Source of the DNA: Penicillus capitatus
Lineage: Eukaryota > Chlorophyta
DNA: 64,000 bases
Assembly: GCA_965649825.1 (NCBI GenBank)
Contig: OZ287694.1
Span: 2,046,001-2,110,000 of the forward strand
Direction of reading: 5' to 3'
A program made the translations under genes and the position numbers. The notes beneath the pieces were generated by a model that was not told the DNA's origin, searched no databases, and was given only the letters and a program-made list of their open reading frames with translations. Below, in pieces: positions 24,247 to 35,374 of the stretch; the first letter of the stretch is position 1; each line of letters begins with the position of its first letter.

Positions 24247-25185
24247 AGAAAATGCCTATGCAATTCTTGATGATGTGACATAAGGGAAAAGAACATTCAA
24301 GACAACTTCATTGCCGTAAGAGTATATATACAATCCTTGCAACCTTTGAACACCATTGTAAGATTCTTCCATATTTCTTGTCTCATTGCACCGTTTTAGA
24401 AACTATACAGATACATGAAATTGATGCTGTGGGCTCCTGCAGACAATGTTGAAACGATGACTAATCATGGCATTTATAGTCATTGGATCAACGACTTATT
24501 AGTCGCCCTTCCTGATCAGGAGGTATTTAAGAGGGGCGTGAACAGAGAAGGACTCTCTTTTGTAAGCAATCTGTTGCTTAAAACATCTGAGTAATGACAG
24601 ATGCCATGCCTCCTTCTTTCCGACGACGAGTTAGATACAAAGTGTCACCGCTTTTGCTACCTTTGTGTACTCTTTGATTCGTAAATCACGGGTGATCAAT
24701 CGATGTTGAATACTTCATCCTTCGGCGAAAATGGCGTCGCGCTGACCGCTGCTGACTTGAGAGGAGATTGTGTCTTTGAATGACATCCGCACTCTTACCA
24801 TCTCATTTATCATCTTATGCGGTTTCCCGACAAACACCACGATGAAACCGGCGAACATCCTTGTTGCCAAAAAGAAACATCCTTACTAGCGCTGCGTTCA
24901 TGGACAGGATCGATTTATTGTCTGTCGAAATAAGGCGCTAACATGAGAGAACGTTGATGGGACGTCGCTGTAGTGAACGACATCTTTTCTTGCTTCGTGA
25001 TTGTCGCGTCTTTGGTCGTGTGACGCAACCGTCATGGCTGAGTAGCTCTGAGTTGGGATGAGTCGCGATGACTAGGAGTGAGATCCTATAAAGTTCGTGT
25101 CGAAGTTCCGTAGAAAATTTTAGAATCTCGTTGGAACTCGCTCTTGAACTTCATGTGTTTTCCTGTCGTCACATCAGGGACCGAG

Positions 25186-25192
25186 TATATAA
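25186..25192 (+). promoter_or_regulatory. Possible TATA box
   Basis: TATATAA lies about 210 bp upstream of the ATG at 25403, in a GC-richer context (CCGAGTATATAAGCGAGG). It is a plausible core promoter, but the downstream gene is itself unconfirmed. Confidence 0.3.
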
Positions 25193-25402
25193 GCGAGGCT
25201 TGGACACATAAATCATCTTTCGCTTGACATCTAACTTTATACTTGTGTCTGTGAATCGAATACAATCTGTTTCTGTTTGTCAAAACACTCGCTGTCTATC
25301 GTCATTTGTAACCAATTGTCTCTTCGCTGCAAAACTGCTGGTATGGCCTCCGAACTCTCGCCCATCCTCATCTAACTTCAAGATTTCCGCTGCGCTTGTG
25401 AG

Positions 25403-25636
25403 ATGAGCCAACACGAGGACGACTGCGATAACAATGCTTCTCCTCCACTCCCCGGCCAAGGCGGCGAGGGAGAAATACGCGTCGTCCATGCCGAGGACGT
25501 CGTGCGGGAGTTGGAGGGTCAAGGGACCGGAGGGAGTTCTTCACAGTGTCCAATAGCATCTACAGTGGTATCATCTGTGGGACTTGCGAAGAAGTTACTA
25601 ACTCTTGTGCGAGGGTCGCCGAATGTAAACGACTGA
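25403..25636 (+). CDS. Small acidic hypothetical protein
   Basis: A 77-codon ORF starting MSQHEDDCDNNASPPLPGQG. It is acidic, Gly/Pro-rich at the start and helical at the end, with no domain that I recognise. Two points favour it: a TATA-like element 210 bp upstream and a start just after a C/T-rich leader. A GTGAGA-type donor could extend it into further exons, but none is convincing. Confidence 0.25.
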   Translation: MSQHEDDCDNNASPPLPGQGGEGEIRVVHAEDVVRELEGQGTGGSSSQCPIASTVVSSVGLAKKLLTLVRGSPNVND

Positions 25637-26214
25637 CGCCAAGGAACGTACCGTTTTCAAAGACAGAGGATCTGAGGCATAGTGCGATTTAGCTCAGAGA
25701 TGATTCACAGACGTGCCCCGTAGTCAAACAAAAGTGTGGGTGTGGACCTTACACTTTAGCTTCTTCAAGAAATGAAGGAACGTCACATCGTTTGGCAGAT
25801 GCAGATGAATGCTCGGAAAGCAAAGAGAAAACATAAAAATGATGATAGCTAGACTGACGTGACAGCTGAAACAGACTTGCGAGCATCTTCCATCGAGGCT
25901 CGAGATATCGGAGTCCGACTGCATATCACTTCTAGACGACACGGAACTCAGCCGACCATCTGAAATCTGAGTGCCGAACGCGTGGCGTTGGAGCGCCGGT
26001 GGATGTCACCTTATCAGCTGTCGTTATCTTCGGAGAGCTATCCGCATCGTTCACTCAGTGCCGTCGCCCACTCTTCTTTGCGCTGCCGTCGGCGCGTCGC
26101 CATTCTCGCTCACACGAAGCGGAGAGACGCAGAAACAAGATACCGATAGAGTGGTAGATCAACTCCTCTCGATACATCCGTTCGAGTTCGACTCGACGAG
26201 AAATCTTGTTGGGG
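25637..26214. other. Intergenic, downstream of the MATH-RING gene
   Basis: No gene is supported. Short ORFs on both strands have no recognisable content. Confidence 0.4.
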
Positions 26215-26452
26215 TTAGAAGATCTTGGCGACGACTCCGGTGTACGGCTGCATGCACACGGGACAGCGATGGGGTTCCTGTTCGTGAACTTTGATCACGC
26301 ATTCCTCACAGGCGAATAGGTGCACCCTGGAGACACGTTCAGTGGTGGAGTGGGATATCGGACATCGATTGACCTTACATCTCGCCGTGGTAGAAGCCAG
26401 ACGTCTGCGGCCGGTCGCGGCAGATGATGCAAGGAACGTCGCGACTTATGAA
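26215..26452 (-). other. RING finger (C2H2C4, MDM2-like)
   Basis: The zinc ligands fall across an intron (26327-26378). They are Cys-x2-Cys, His in HGE, His in VHLF, Cys-x2-Cys (ACEEC), and Cys-Pro-x-Cys near the end. The RP after the first pair and the QP after the last pair are also MDM2-like. The domain lies within ten residues of the C-terminus, as in MDM2, where the tail helps dimerisation. Confidence 0.78.
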
Positions 26453-28519
26453 CTGGAAGAATATACTCGAATGCGAGGCAGGGGGTCAAGGCACAGACGG
26501 AGCTTACGCCGTCATCCACGAGACGTCCTCTGGTATCAGATGATGCGTCGTCTCTGCGAACGTCGTCGAGCTCCTGCTGGACCTTCTCACCATCCGCCGC
26601 TTCGTTGTCCCCGGTCCGTCGAACAAGGATGACGTTACCAGACGTCACATCACTCTGAGCGGCTTCTGTCCGGCATCTGTCGAACGAAGAAGGGTGCTCA
26701 CTTCTGCCACTGTCTTCTGAAAGTCGTCGATCGGCGTGGCGCGATCTGTGGAATTCACAAGGAAGAAGGAACATCTCCACTGCTCAAGCCTTCGGTCCAG
26801 GCGGCAGAGTTCAGCGAAGCAGACCGAATGCAGCTTCGACTCCCCGTCTCTCAGGACGCTTCCTAGGTACTCGACTTTGTTCTCGGCCGGATCCATCACC
26901 GCGCAAAAAAGGAGAACAGTGCCGCGAGAAGGATTCGACAGCAGGTCACACTTGGCCGGTCGCAGATAGAAGGTGACGACCGGGTGATGATCTCTCGGAC
27001 TCTTGTACGTGCCCAGCTCACAGAGACGAAAGTCGAGATCCTCCAAGGCACTGACGGGTATCGCTGTAGAGAGCTCGCCGTTGCGCTTCTGGAGGCACAG
27101 CCACAGCGTCGTCGAGAAAAGATCCGCCCCCGAATCGCTCAGGATCTGCATCCATCCTCCGTCCACCGGCATCAAGTAGACAGGCGCAGACATACCGTCT
27201 CTCTCACAGTCTTGAGGGACATGTTTGCAGGAGACAGGTAGACTTGGCTCCCTGGTACGTCACACACGTCGACCGAACCGCGCTTCGTCACACTCTCTCG
27301 GATGCGTTTGTCTGTCAGGACCTCGACGGCAACACGCGGAGTTTCCAGTAGGCACACAGGTGCTCTCGCGGAAACAGGGCGCGCTCCGGGTCGCCCGAGA
27401 CGCAGCCCAAACTTCAACCAGCCGTCCGTCACGAAACCGCTATCTGTACTGCCTTGGGAGCAGCGTGGCAGCAAGAACAGAAACCGAATCACACGCTCGG
27501 AACTTCGACTCCCTGCACACACAACATTACTCCATCTTACTGCCCCTCCGCTTACGATCCCTCAGGTGGATCGTTGGTTTGACGCCAGCGATCAAGCGTC
27601 CCTCACATTTCAGGTAGCTCCTCTCTGGAGAGGACGGATGGATAAGCAGCACGCGGCACTCTACCGGAACAGAATCGCCGGACGACAGATCGAGAACATC
27701 TAACTCGATGTCACTGCCTCCATTCCCGTGCAACCAAATTCCCCTGTGTACACTCCTAGCGCATCGTCCCGGAGCACATAGGGTGGATACCATTGCTTTC
27801 CGTCGAAGTCAAAAGTGTCCGTCCAAAACGGCGCGTTACCCGGTCGAGGCCGCACTCTCCACTGAACGAAACCAAAGTCAGAAGAACGCGTGTTACGTAC
27901 AGACCACTCGTGTACCACGCAGCAGATGTCATCACCGCCCTCGCAGACAGTGAAGTCCGCCTCGATGGACGGATACAGTGCGAGTCGGAAATGGATGGAG
28001 ATGTATCCGAGATGCGATGCTCGCCATTGGCTCGAATGGAGCGTCCCTCCATAGCGTCCGTTCTGCTCAAGTGAGCTAGATGGACCTGAACCCTATGTCG
28101 GTTGAATAGGGGAATGCGCCCGTGGCCATCGTGACCTGGAATGGAGACGAGATTCGTCATCGACCAGCAGCATCGAAGCGATGTTCTTGCGGCGACGGGA
28201 CTGCACAGGTGCCAAACTGCTTCGAGGCTTCTGTCCTCCCGGGCCGTCACACAAGCCCTCCTGTACGTCGCTTCAGACACCACACGTTATTGCGGCTGTT
28301 TCACCAATTGTGTCCCAGGAACGCGATCTCTCTCGTTTCGAGCTGTTCCCCTGGTCGCTTCAGGAGACCCTCATGCACGTCGATCTGTCGCGACGAAGTC
28401 GGAGACGGAAATGTAGAAGGTTGAAAGTACGGAGAGTCGGGCGGTGTGTCCAGCGACGTTGGGTTTGCAGATTCGGTACTCGATGCCGTTCCACTGGCCG
28501 CGCTCTTCGAACACGACAT
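26215..28519 (-). CDS. MATH-domain protein with C-terminal MDM2-like RING (paralog M2), putative E3 ubiquitin ligase
   Basis: Ten minus-strand exons: 28519-28305, 28260-28136, 28085-27916, 27861-27791, 27743-27607, 27512-27196, 27145-26702, 26654-26508, 26452-26379 and 26326-26215. All phases match and the joined frame is 603 residues. Two MATH domains are clear; the second starts WRVRPRPGNAPFWTDTFDFD, then GKQW|GIWLHGNGGSDIELDV. A further beta-rich region (exon 27145-26702) has a counterpart in the 61 kb paralog. The last two exons encode CIICRDRPQTSGFYHGEMVH and HLFACEEC...CPVC, a C2H2C4 RING with the spacing of MDM2, including its Q-P after the last Cys pair and a C-terminal aromatic residue. 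RING plus substrate-binding MATH suggests an E3 ligase, soluble (no signal or membrane segment). An upstream in-frame ATG at 28693 is an alternative start. Confidence 0.82.
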
Positions 28520-29193
28520 CTCGGCTGTCGTCGTTATGCCGTCCGAAGCAACGCACCGGCATCGAAGGTCATTTCGTTCACCGGCTGTTGACAATCTGAC
28601 ACTCGGTAAAGAGAGACGCGTGTGTCGCGCGCAGACGCAAGAGCAAGCATTCAGGCTGCTGCGACTGTGGACTGAATGTTCGTACTCGAGCAAACGAAAC
28701 GATGATGTGACGTTGTCATCATCGACATGCCTCTTAATGTGTAATGACTGACTCCTCTAATACTAAAGGGCGGCGAGATCTCGATTCTCTCTCCATCTGG
28801 AACGCAAGCTCGCAGAGGTCTTGAGCAGCAAAAGGGGAAGGCGGAGTTTTCGTGGCGGCATCACAGGGGTACACGATTTGGACTACTCTCGCGTTAAATT
28901 ACCCTCACAAATGTGTCGTTCCTTTGTTTCATTCCCAGGAGACGTTGGTGGAAAATTGTGTGTTGCTCAATCATTTGATAATGAAGGATTTAGCAAACAA
29001 TGAAATGATTGGGTACTAGAAATCCCACTGAGAAACTCATCTGAGCCACCATCCATAGGGCAAGATCGGACATGTCAGCGGCAGCTTCCCGTTAGACGTG
29101 CCTCTTAGTAAAGAAAAAACAAAAAGAGAGGGGAGATGTCGTCGCAAAGCAGGTTTGTGTGTATGCTGAACAGTCGCTTATGGCAGAGAAGGC
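28520..29193. other. Intergenic between two minus-strand genes
   Basis: Upstream region of the MATH-RING gene. A TGATGTGACGT word is at 28703-28713, about 185 bp upstream of the chosen ATG. No exon is seen otherwise. Confidence 0.4.
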
Positions 29194-31674
29194 TCAGGGG
29201 CCGGCGAGTTTCTGAAGGATCTGGTTAACATCGGTTCTCATCGCGCCCATGGTCTCTTCTACTTTGCGCATTCTGTCGAACATCGCTGCCAACTCGTCCT
29301 TCACATCCCGACGGATCTCTAAACAAAACATCAATTGAAGGATCATTCGTCTCAGGTAATGGGCGGACGGACCTCCGAGAGCATTGTTGTTCCTTTCTCC
29401 TTCAAACTTGATCGTTTTTTCCAGTGCGGCAAGTTTCCCATGCCATTCTTCATCTGAAGATTCTTCTTCGATGTCTTCGGGAACCAAGTAATGAAAATAT
29501 GTGTCTTCGAAACTATAGAATTCTGCAGTTTTGCGAGTTATCGCGCTGAGTAAAATGCTCAAGCAGCAAGAGCACATCTCGCCGCATGGTTCGCCCTCAG
29601 TGGCCCTGTAGAACAAAAGAGACGGCGCTGCGTGTTTCAATTAATTTGGAGCGATCTTACCAGTTAACAAGTGCACCGACCACATCGCAGTCAATTGCTG
29701 CTTGTAATCGGTGCAACGATTGTTCTGCCTTTTCTTTTGCCCGAACTCTGTCGTGGGTATCGGTCAAGATAGAGACGAGTAAACTCATGAGGACGATGGG
29801 CCCGATATAGACGAAGGAATTGAAGAGTAAAGCCCTCCAGACTGTAAGAAAGTCACTGGACGGGCGAAGCATCTGCATCAGGTAATCTCAGTCAGAGACG
29901 CTAAGAAATGCTATCCTATGCAAGACCCACCTCGGTTTCAAAGTTCCCGAGCCCCGTGTGGAACAGTGTCTCCAGAGCATGTGGAAAGGTATTGAAGTAG
30001 TCTCCATCGCCGTCTCCAAATCCACCGTCGAAGAGAACCATGAAAGCTGCGGAATAGCCAAGCATCAGTATTAAGCCCATCATCGCGAAAGGCAGAGAAT
30101 CATTCACTGCATATCCCACCATCGAAACGAAGGGTCCCAATCGACCAACTGGGCGAAGGGTTCGAAAGAACTGAATCCACAAACATCGCATGAGAACAGA
30201 GAGTAGGAAAAGGACTTTAAAGAATCTTACCACGACCCAACAGAGGATGCATCCAATAGATGTTGTGAAAGCAGAGAAGGTGGTGCAATGTTGAATGCAG
30301 CACGCGTGGACAAAGAGCACAGCGTCGAGGATGAGCATAATGATCCTATGTACAGACATCAAGGAGACAGATGAATGCGGAACACTGACGAGACTGCCGT
30401 ACCTTAGCAGCGAAAAGGAACAGAAAATTCCCATCAGATTCCCAAGACATGGCACCGCTATGAGTGCTATCATAGTTCCATTACTGACTGGCGCATCATC
30501 GTCATTAGCATCGTCTTTATGGCTGTATAGGATGGCAAAGATCGTGAATGCCACAGCAACCACGATATCGAACAGGACGCCCATCAGATAAGTATTGCGG
30601 AAGATGCCATACGTCCAGTCAATGAAGACTCTGATGGTCGTTGATTTAAAAAGCTCTGCGAATTCTGTCGATCCGAGATAGTGAAAGGACATCACGCCAG
30701 ATCCTGACCTAAGCAGAATCACTCAGTCCCGTAAAAACCACATTAAGCAAGCGTACTTTACTACTTCAGAGTCGAAGATGTCCGTAAGCTTGATGCATGA
30801 GAATTTAGCAACGACTCAAATCTGCTCGTCTGTCGTGTCGAAGAGTTCCTCGGTGTACGCACTGTGTTGAATCCAGAGCTGCTTTGCCGCGTCACTGTCC
30901 ATACTCCAGTCTTCTAAATAGTGTTCAGTGGACATCCCGACTGGAATCTTTCCATTTCGACCGAAGAGCGATTTTGGAGCGTCAAACCTGGCGTATTCTA
31001 TCGTGAACTTCTCTTCCTTTAAGTAACGGAATATAAGCTTCTGAAATCGCGAGACGAGATCCCCAAGGTGCGAATCTAGGATTTCGATGGCCTCTGCGAA
31101 TGGCACATATTTCCCTGCGAGTTTGACCAGGACGAAGTCGACATGGACATCAGATCTTTTGTAGATGGCCAAGCCCAAAAGATCGCCATCTTCACATTTG
31201 AATGTCACAGGAATCCCATTGCTCTTCGCATAATCGAGGAGTACGCTCGCGCAGTCAAGTTGGTCTCTCTTCACGGCATTGTAGAAAAGGGGATTCCCGT
31301 GTGCGTCAATAGCATCAATAATGCGAGTCCCGTAATCGGAAATGAGTCTGTCCAGTTCACAAGACAGTTAACGAACCATACAGAGCACGAAGAGATGCTT
31401 ACTGTCTGGTGTCCTCCAACGTCCACTCCGACGGAGGCTCGAGGAACCACTTTCTCCTCTCGCCGGAGGCCGAGTCGCCGCCATCTGCAGTAGCACGCAA
31501 CCGTCACCTCCGTGACGGAGATTGGAAAGCGGGACGGGAAGTCCACGCACCGTTTGCCGTCTCCTCTTTCGGCTGTTTTCTACTGTCTTCAGTGCTCGTC
31601 GAGAGTCTCGGCTCTTGACGTGGTGCACCATTCTGCTGAAGTTGAGATGAAGACGCTTCCTTTGAGGAATTCAT
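29194..31674 (-). pseudogene. Ankyrin-like / TRP-polycystin-type channel, paralog C, with two in-frame TGA codons
   Basis: Minus-strand exons: 31674-31551, 31484-31403, 31347-30403, 30345-30231, 30170-29931, 29872-29661, 29605-29373 and 29318-29194. Phases and lengths match the paralogs (exon 2 is 82 nt as in B and D, exon 4 is 115 nt as in A, exon 5 is 240 nt as in A and D). It keeps the pore region (LGYSAAFMVLFDGG, LETLFHTGLGNFE) and an extra intron in the coiled tail. Exon 3 contains TGA at 30818-30816 and 30725-30723, both in the frame that continues open on either side. The 30 codons between them still align with paralog sequence (VVAKFSCIK against AIAKVFCIG). It may be a young pseudogene. 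An unrecognised intron, readthrough or sequence error would keep it functional. Confidence 0.7.
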
Positions 31675-33563
31675 GTGCTCACTGGTAATAAGCTTTCCAT
31701 TTCTTCGGCAATCTCTTGAGGGGCTGAAGATATTTTGCTTTCTCGTCTGCCGGTCTGTCGGAGAAAACGTGTCGTCGAGTGCGAGAAAAGACGAACAATG
31801 AACGCGTTCCGTCGATGAGTCTGACGGACGATGCGGTATTCGTTTAGTCTCCATCATTTCATGTGTACGACCATTACTTCATGTGTCAGTGTCACTTTGC
31901 TTGCTAGTTACTCTCTTGTGAAGCTGACAGAATCTCCCCGCGTCTGAATCTTTATAAAGGTCATACTGAGCTGACTGCTCGTACAGTCAAGTCCCACTCC
32001 ACTCATTCTTTTAGCAAGGATATTTGTTCTCCCATCGGCGACACGTAACGAGTATAAATTGACCCTTATTGGCATACATCATCCAAGAGAACAAACGGTG
32101 TTTGATGTCTGTACACGACGACATCGAATACTGCGATCTCATAAAAAACGACTCACACCGTAGCCAAAGAATCTCCTTCGTTGCACGAAGGTAAGAAGTA
32201 TCATCCCAGAACGACAGCCTCGTTGCCGCTTGCCCTGAAAACCACCGCAGAGTCTGGGCTTCGATTGCGATCCTTTCGTCAGATTGTCGCCTTTCGATGC
32301 TGACATTATCATCTTTGCGGCGATAATGTGTCCCACCGCTCATGATCTCTTCACCAGTCGCGATGAGGTACGAAGATTTACGAAAGATCCTTAAACGCAA
32401 CGTCCTTGACATTGTCTCCAACGCTGACTGTGTTCCCTCAGCTCCTCCTCATCGATCGTACGACGACGTGTGAATAGACGGTCAATAGGGTGAACAGTCA
32501 TGTAATCTGATAACCCTTTTACATTCATCCCTCCAAAACGACTGTTTCCGTATCTGCAGGAACAGATTGGTTGTACTTCAACAGTTTTTTCGTGTCTCCA
32601 TCCTTCAACAAATGCTTCGGTCCATTCCTGATCCGTTTGTCACCGTCTCTGTATTGTCTTGTGCTTGGATGCGTTTCGACAACCGAATCCATTCAAATGC
32701 CTGAGTACAGACCCCTTCGATCTCCTTGTTTCGTTCTTAGAGTTTGGAAAGAGCCGCTGACGGGATAAGCGATGAGAACAATAATCCAAGCACGTTGAAC
32801 GTGCCCAACGCCAATAAGCAGTTGTCGTTAGGGCTCATGATTCCGTCAAAAACGTCCTGATGACATCGAAAGCGACCGCCCTTATGATCGAGCGTCAGGC
32901 AAATGAGCAGCTTCTGAGAGCCGATTGGTCGTTGCTGCCTCTCTGCTTCGATAATGCCTGCCCATCCTGTCCATGACACCGTTCGTTTTGGGCACGGCTC
33001 TTTTCAGATCGGCAGACTGAAATGCAGAGGCCCGGATACTTCACACAGTCTTGACTTGTGACGTGACTGACAGTCGGACTCGGCATCGAGGCTTCGGCTG
33101 TCGAGTCTCCCTGATAATCCGGAATCGTTACTCAGGAAGGATTTCCTGGCCGAGGTTTGCCTAAGCGGGACGGGGGCGTGTCGCCCTGTTGTTTGACAGA
33201 CAGGCAGTGTATTGCCAGGAGGTGAATGCGCTGCAAAGGTCGTAAGTGAGCTCCTCTCCATGAGAGGCGTGTCGCGAGGAGAACCGCGACTGACCGTGAC
33301 AACAGCAGCAAGAATGAACACCACTTCAGAACGCTTCGAGGTTCCAGTTCGTTCTGAATGTGTGCCAACGGATTCCGAAGACCATTGGACCCAGACGGAC
33401 TGGGCTTATGAGACGTCGAGAGTGTTTTCCACTCCCTGCCATTCTCTTCTTCTTATTAATGGCCTTGATTTTGTTGCCTGACTGTCGACTTCGAAGCGAA
33501 GCTTGTCTGAAAATCGCAGAAGGGACGTGATTGCCGCATCTCGCTTCATTAAGGTGTCCGAGA
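31675..33563. other. Region without a confident gene
   Basis: Several minus-strand ORFs look mildly protein-like: 32421-32011 (136 codons), 32979-32737 and 33324-33004. They may be exons of one gene, but I cannot join them through clean splice sites and recognise no domain. Confidence 0.35.
32011..32421 (-). CDS. Hypothetical protein exon
   Basis: A 136-codon ORF with start METMSRTLRLRIFRKSSYLI and end FILVTCRRWENKYPC, stop TAA. An internal GTGTGAGT...CGCAG stretch near 32150 could be a very short intron. No domain is recognised and there is no paralog in the window. The composition is richer in Trp, Phe and Tyr than a random ORF, the main reason for listing it. Confidence 0.25.
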   Translation of the reverse strand: METMSRTLRLRIFRKSSYLIATGEEIMSGGTHYRRKDDNVSIERRQSDERIAIEAQTLRWFSGQAATRLSFWDDTSYLRATKEILWLRCESFFMRSQYSMSSCTDIKHRLFSWMMYANKGQFILVTCRRWENKYPC

Positions 33564-34665
33564 ATGAAGTTTTAAGCAGTTTTGCTTTACTGCGGCGATG
33601 CCCGGCGTTTGCATCCCTTGACGTCAGATGATAGGTCAGAGTGCTTGCTGCACGTGGCGACAGAGCCGTTGCTCTGGTATCCGCTCGCGGCCTTGAAGAA
33701 AGCCACAGTCGAAGGCGTCATACTGGTCAGAAGACCTTCGCCGAGCAATCCCCTCGCGCTGTCCTCTTCCAGGTCCTATACAGAAGGTTCCGCCGTGTCC
33801 CACGTGCGATCTTGGCTCGTCAAGGAGCACAACGCGCTTCCTTCGTGCGAGGTAATGCCTCCTGCGTGGAACGTGTTGAAGGTCGTCGATCAGGTGGCGA
33901 CGGTCGAAGACGATGCCACAATGGCACCGGCGCTGCGGCGCTGCCTGCCACGCATCTCTTGTCCGATGGTCCTTGTCATGCGGCTGGGCGCGGTGACCGA
34001 TTTCTCCTTGAGGGCTGACTCTCTGCTGTCCGTTTACTCGATCGACGGCTATGCTGCTGTCGTCGCCCTGCTGAAGCAGAAGACGAAGACTGCTGCTCAG
34101 ACCAAGGCAGTGAAGATACCCAAAGTGTGACACACTGTCTGTTTGGCAGCACCTTCCAAGAGGGACACGCAAACAGGGGTGAACTATGTGGGTCTCGACG
34201 ATGAAAAGAAGCTCTTCTACCATTCTAGTCGAGACGCTGTGAAGAGTCTGAGGATGGATTCCCTGCAACGTTTTGAAGGATCGTTCTCGACTCCACGTTA
34301 CAACGGACGACGGTGATGTTGGGGTCTATGTTCTGTCCAAGTCTGTCGTCTCAATTCCTCGTGGGCGCTGTCGATCTGGCGCTGCAGAGAGACGTTGGCT
34401 TTGTTCGGAGAGAGGCCGTTACGGACTAGCATCTCAACCCACCTGCTTCCGCATCTCATCCAGAAGTCAGGGTGGCGGGGTTTGGGAACAGTCATTTGTC
34501 CCTCATCGCTTATAAAGACTCCTCTGTACGAGCCTTCCTCAATGCGGCAATCCGTCTTGATCAGTGTCTTCCTGTAAGTCTTCCGGTTTCGGTCGTTCCG
34601 CGGGATTCTGACTTGAACGAAGACATCCCTCTGGAGCACCAGAGATCCATCCAGGCCGATGAAGC
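33564..34665 (+). pseudogene. eIF2B gamma subunit pseudogene
   Basis: It aligns along its length with the eIF2B-gamma gene at 53072-54785. The start ATG (33564) is followed by TAA at codon 4 where the other copy has CAA. Further damage includes loss of one base after the intron near 34180 (GGGTGAACT against GGGGTGGACT) and a large internal deletion near 34485-34500 removing most of the C-terminal hexapeptide-repeat part. The remnant keeps HPLTSDDRSE, PLLWYPLAALKKA, the LALFGERPLRTSISTHLLPH stretch and a fragment of the last exons. It sits about 700 bp upstream of NACHT-HEAT 2. Confidence 0.8.
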
Positions 34666-35374
34666 GTTCCGCGGTTGGCGTAGATGATCTGGATGGCAAT
34701 GAACAGTCTGGCTTGAGCATTGCTGCCAGTGCAATGGGTGTGTTCGCGGATAATCATTCCATCAGACGGCAAGTTTCCCGGTCTCCGGTGTCGTCCTGAA
34801 GCCCTGGAGTTTGCACCGTAACAGCTACCATGAAGCCCCTGTCCTGACGGCCGCCGCAGTGGGATCCTCAACTGCCAGCACACACGTATTTGCATGGATC
34901 CAACCGAAGCTTGTCAGTGACAGCTCTTGTCAAGTGGTTGAGTATCGACGGCAAGAAAACGACCGTCGGTCTGCCGCAGAAGGGCGAAGCTCTTCATCTT
35001 CTGTTTGCCAGATGCCTGCATCAAGCATCCGGAAGGACAGATCAATACAAGACGCTACTGATTGAGCAGATCATCGGACATCTGCCTGACAGATTCCGTC
35101 ACATCGAACCCGTCCATGCGCCATTCGCCGCATCTGTGCTCTCTGATGCGACAGATGGTCTTCCTGACAATCTACAATCTGGCTGCATTCATTCGACACT
35201 GTCACGGGATTCTCAATTAACGTCATTAGCGCTTAACTGCGTTCCAGACGTCCGATTCGTCATTTGCATTGCGAACTTTACTGTGAACGTTTCGCAACGC
35301 TGAGAACGGTAAGCTTCTTCTGCGCATGCTGTCTGCTTGACGTCAAGGTTTTCGTTTGCACAGGCTGACAAAGC
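34666..35374 (+). promoter_or_regulatory. Leader region of NACHT-HEAT 2, with a 5' UTR intron
   Basis: The segment 34950-35374 is the counterpart of 17100-17473. An ORF in it (34890-35303) contains LLIEQIIGHLPDRFRHIEP, similar to PIEKNIGHLQNRIRYTEP in a different frame of the other leader. Part of it may descend from a coding exon. A likely 5' UTR intron is 35309-35363 (GTAAGC...TGCACAG). Confidence 0.45.

Larger units (their letters stand above)
23201..25402. other. Long intergenic region; duplicated 3' flank then AT-richer unique DNA
   Basis: From about 23220 to 24060 the sequence aligns in blocks with 40130-41140 after NACHT-HEAT 2 (for example ACGACAGTTCTACAA against ACGACACTTCTACAA). 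ORFs there occur on both strands and I treat them as non-coding. From 24060 to 25180 base composition is more AT-rich, with no gene seen. Confidence 0.5.

Noticed and set aside
30723-30818. Selenocysteine at the TGA codons of channel C
   Set aside because: Paralogs have Thr, Ser or Asp-type residues there, never Cys, and no SECIS-like element is apparent.
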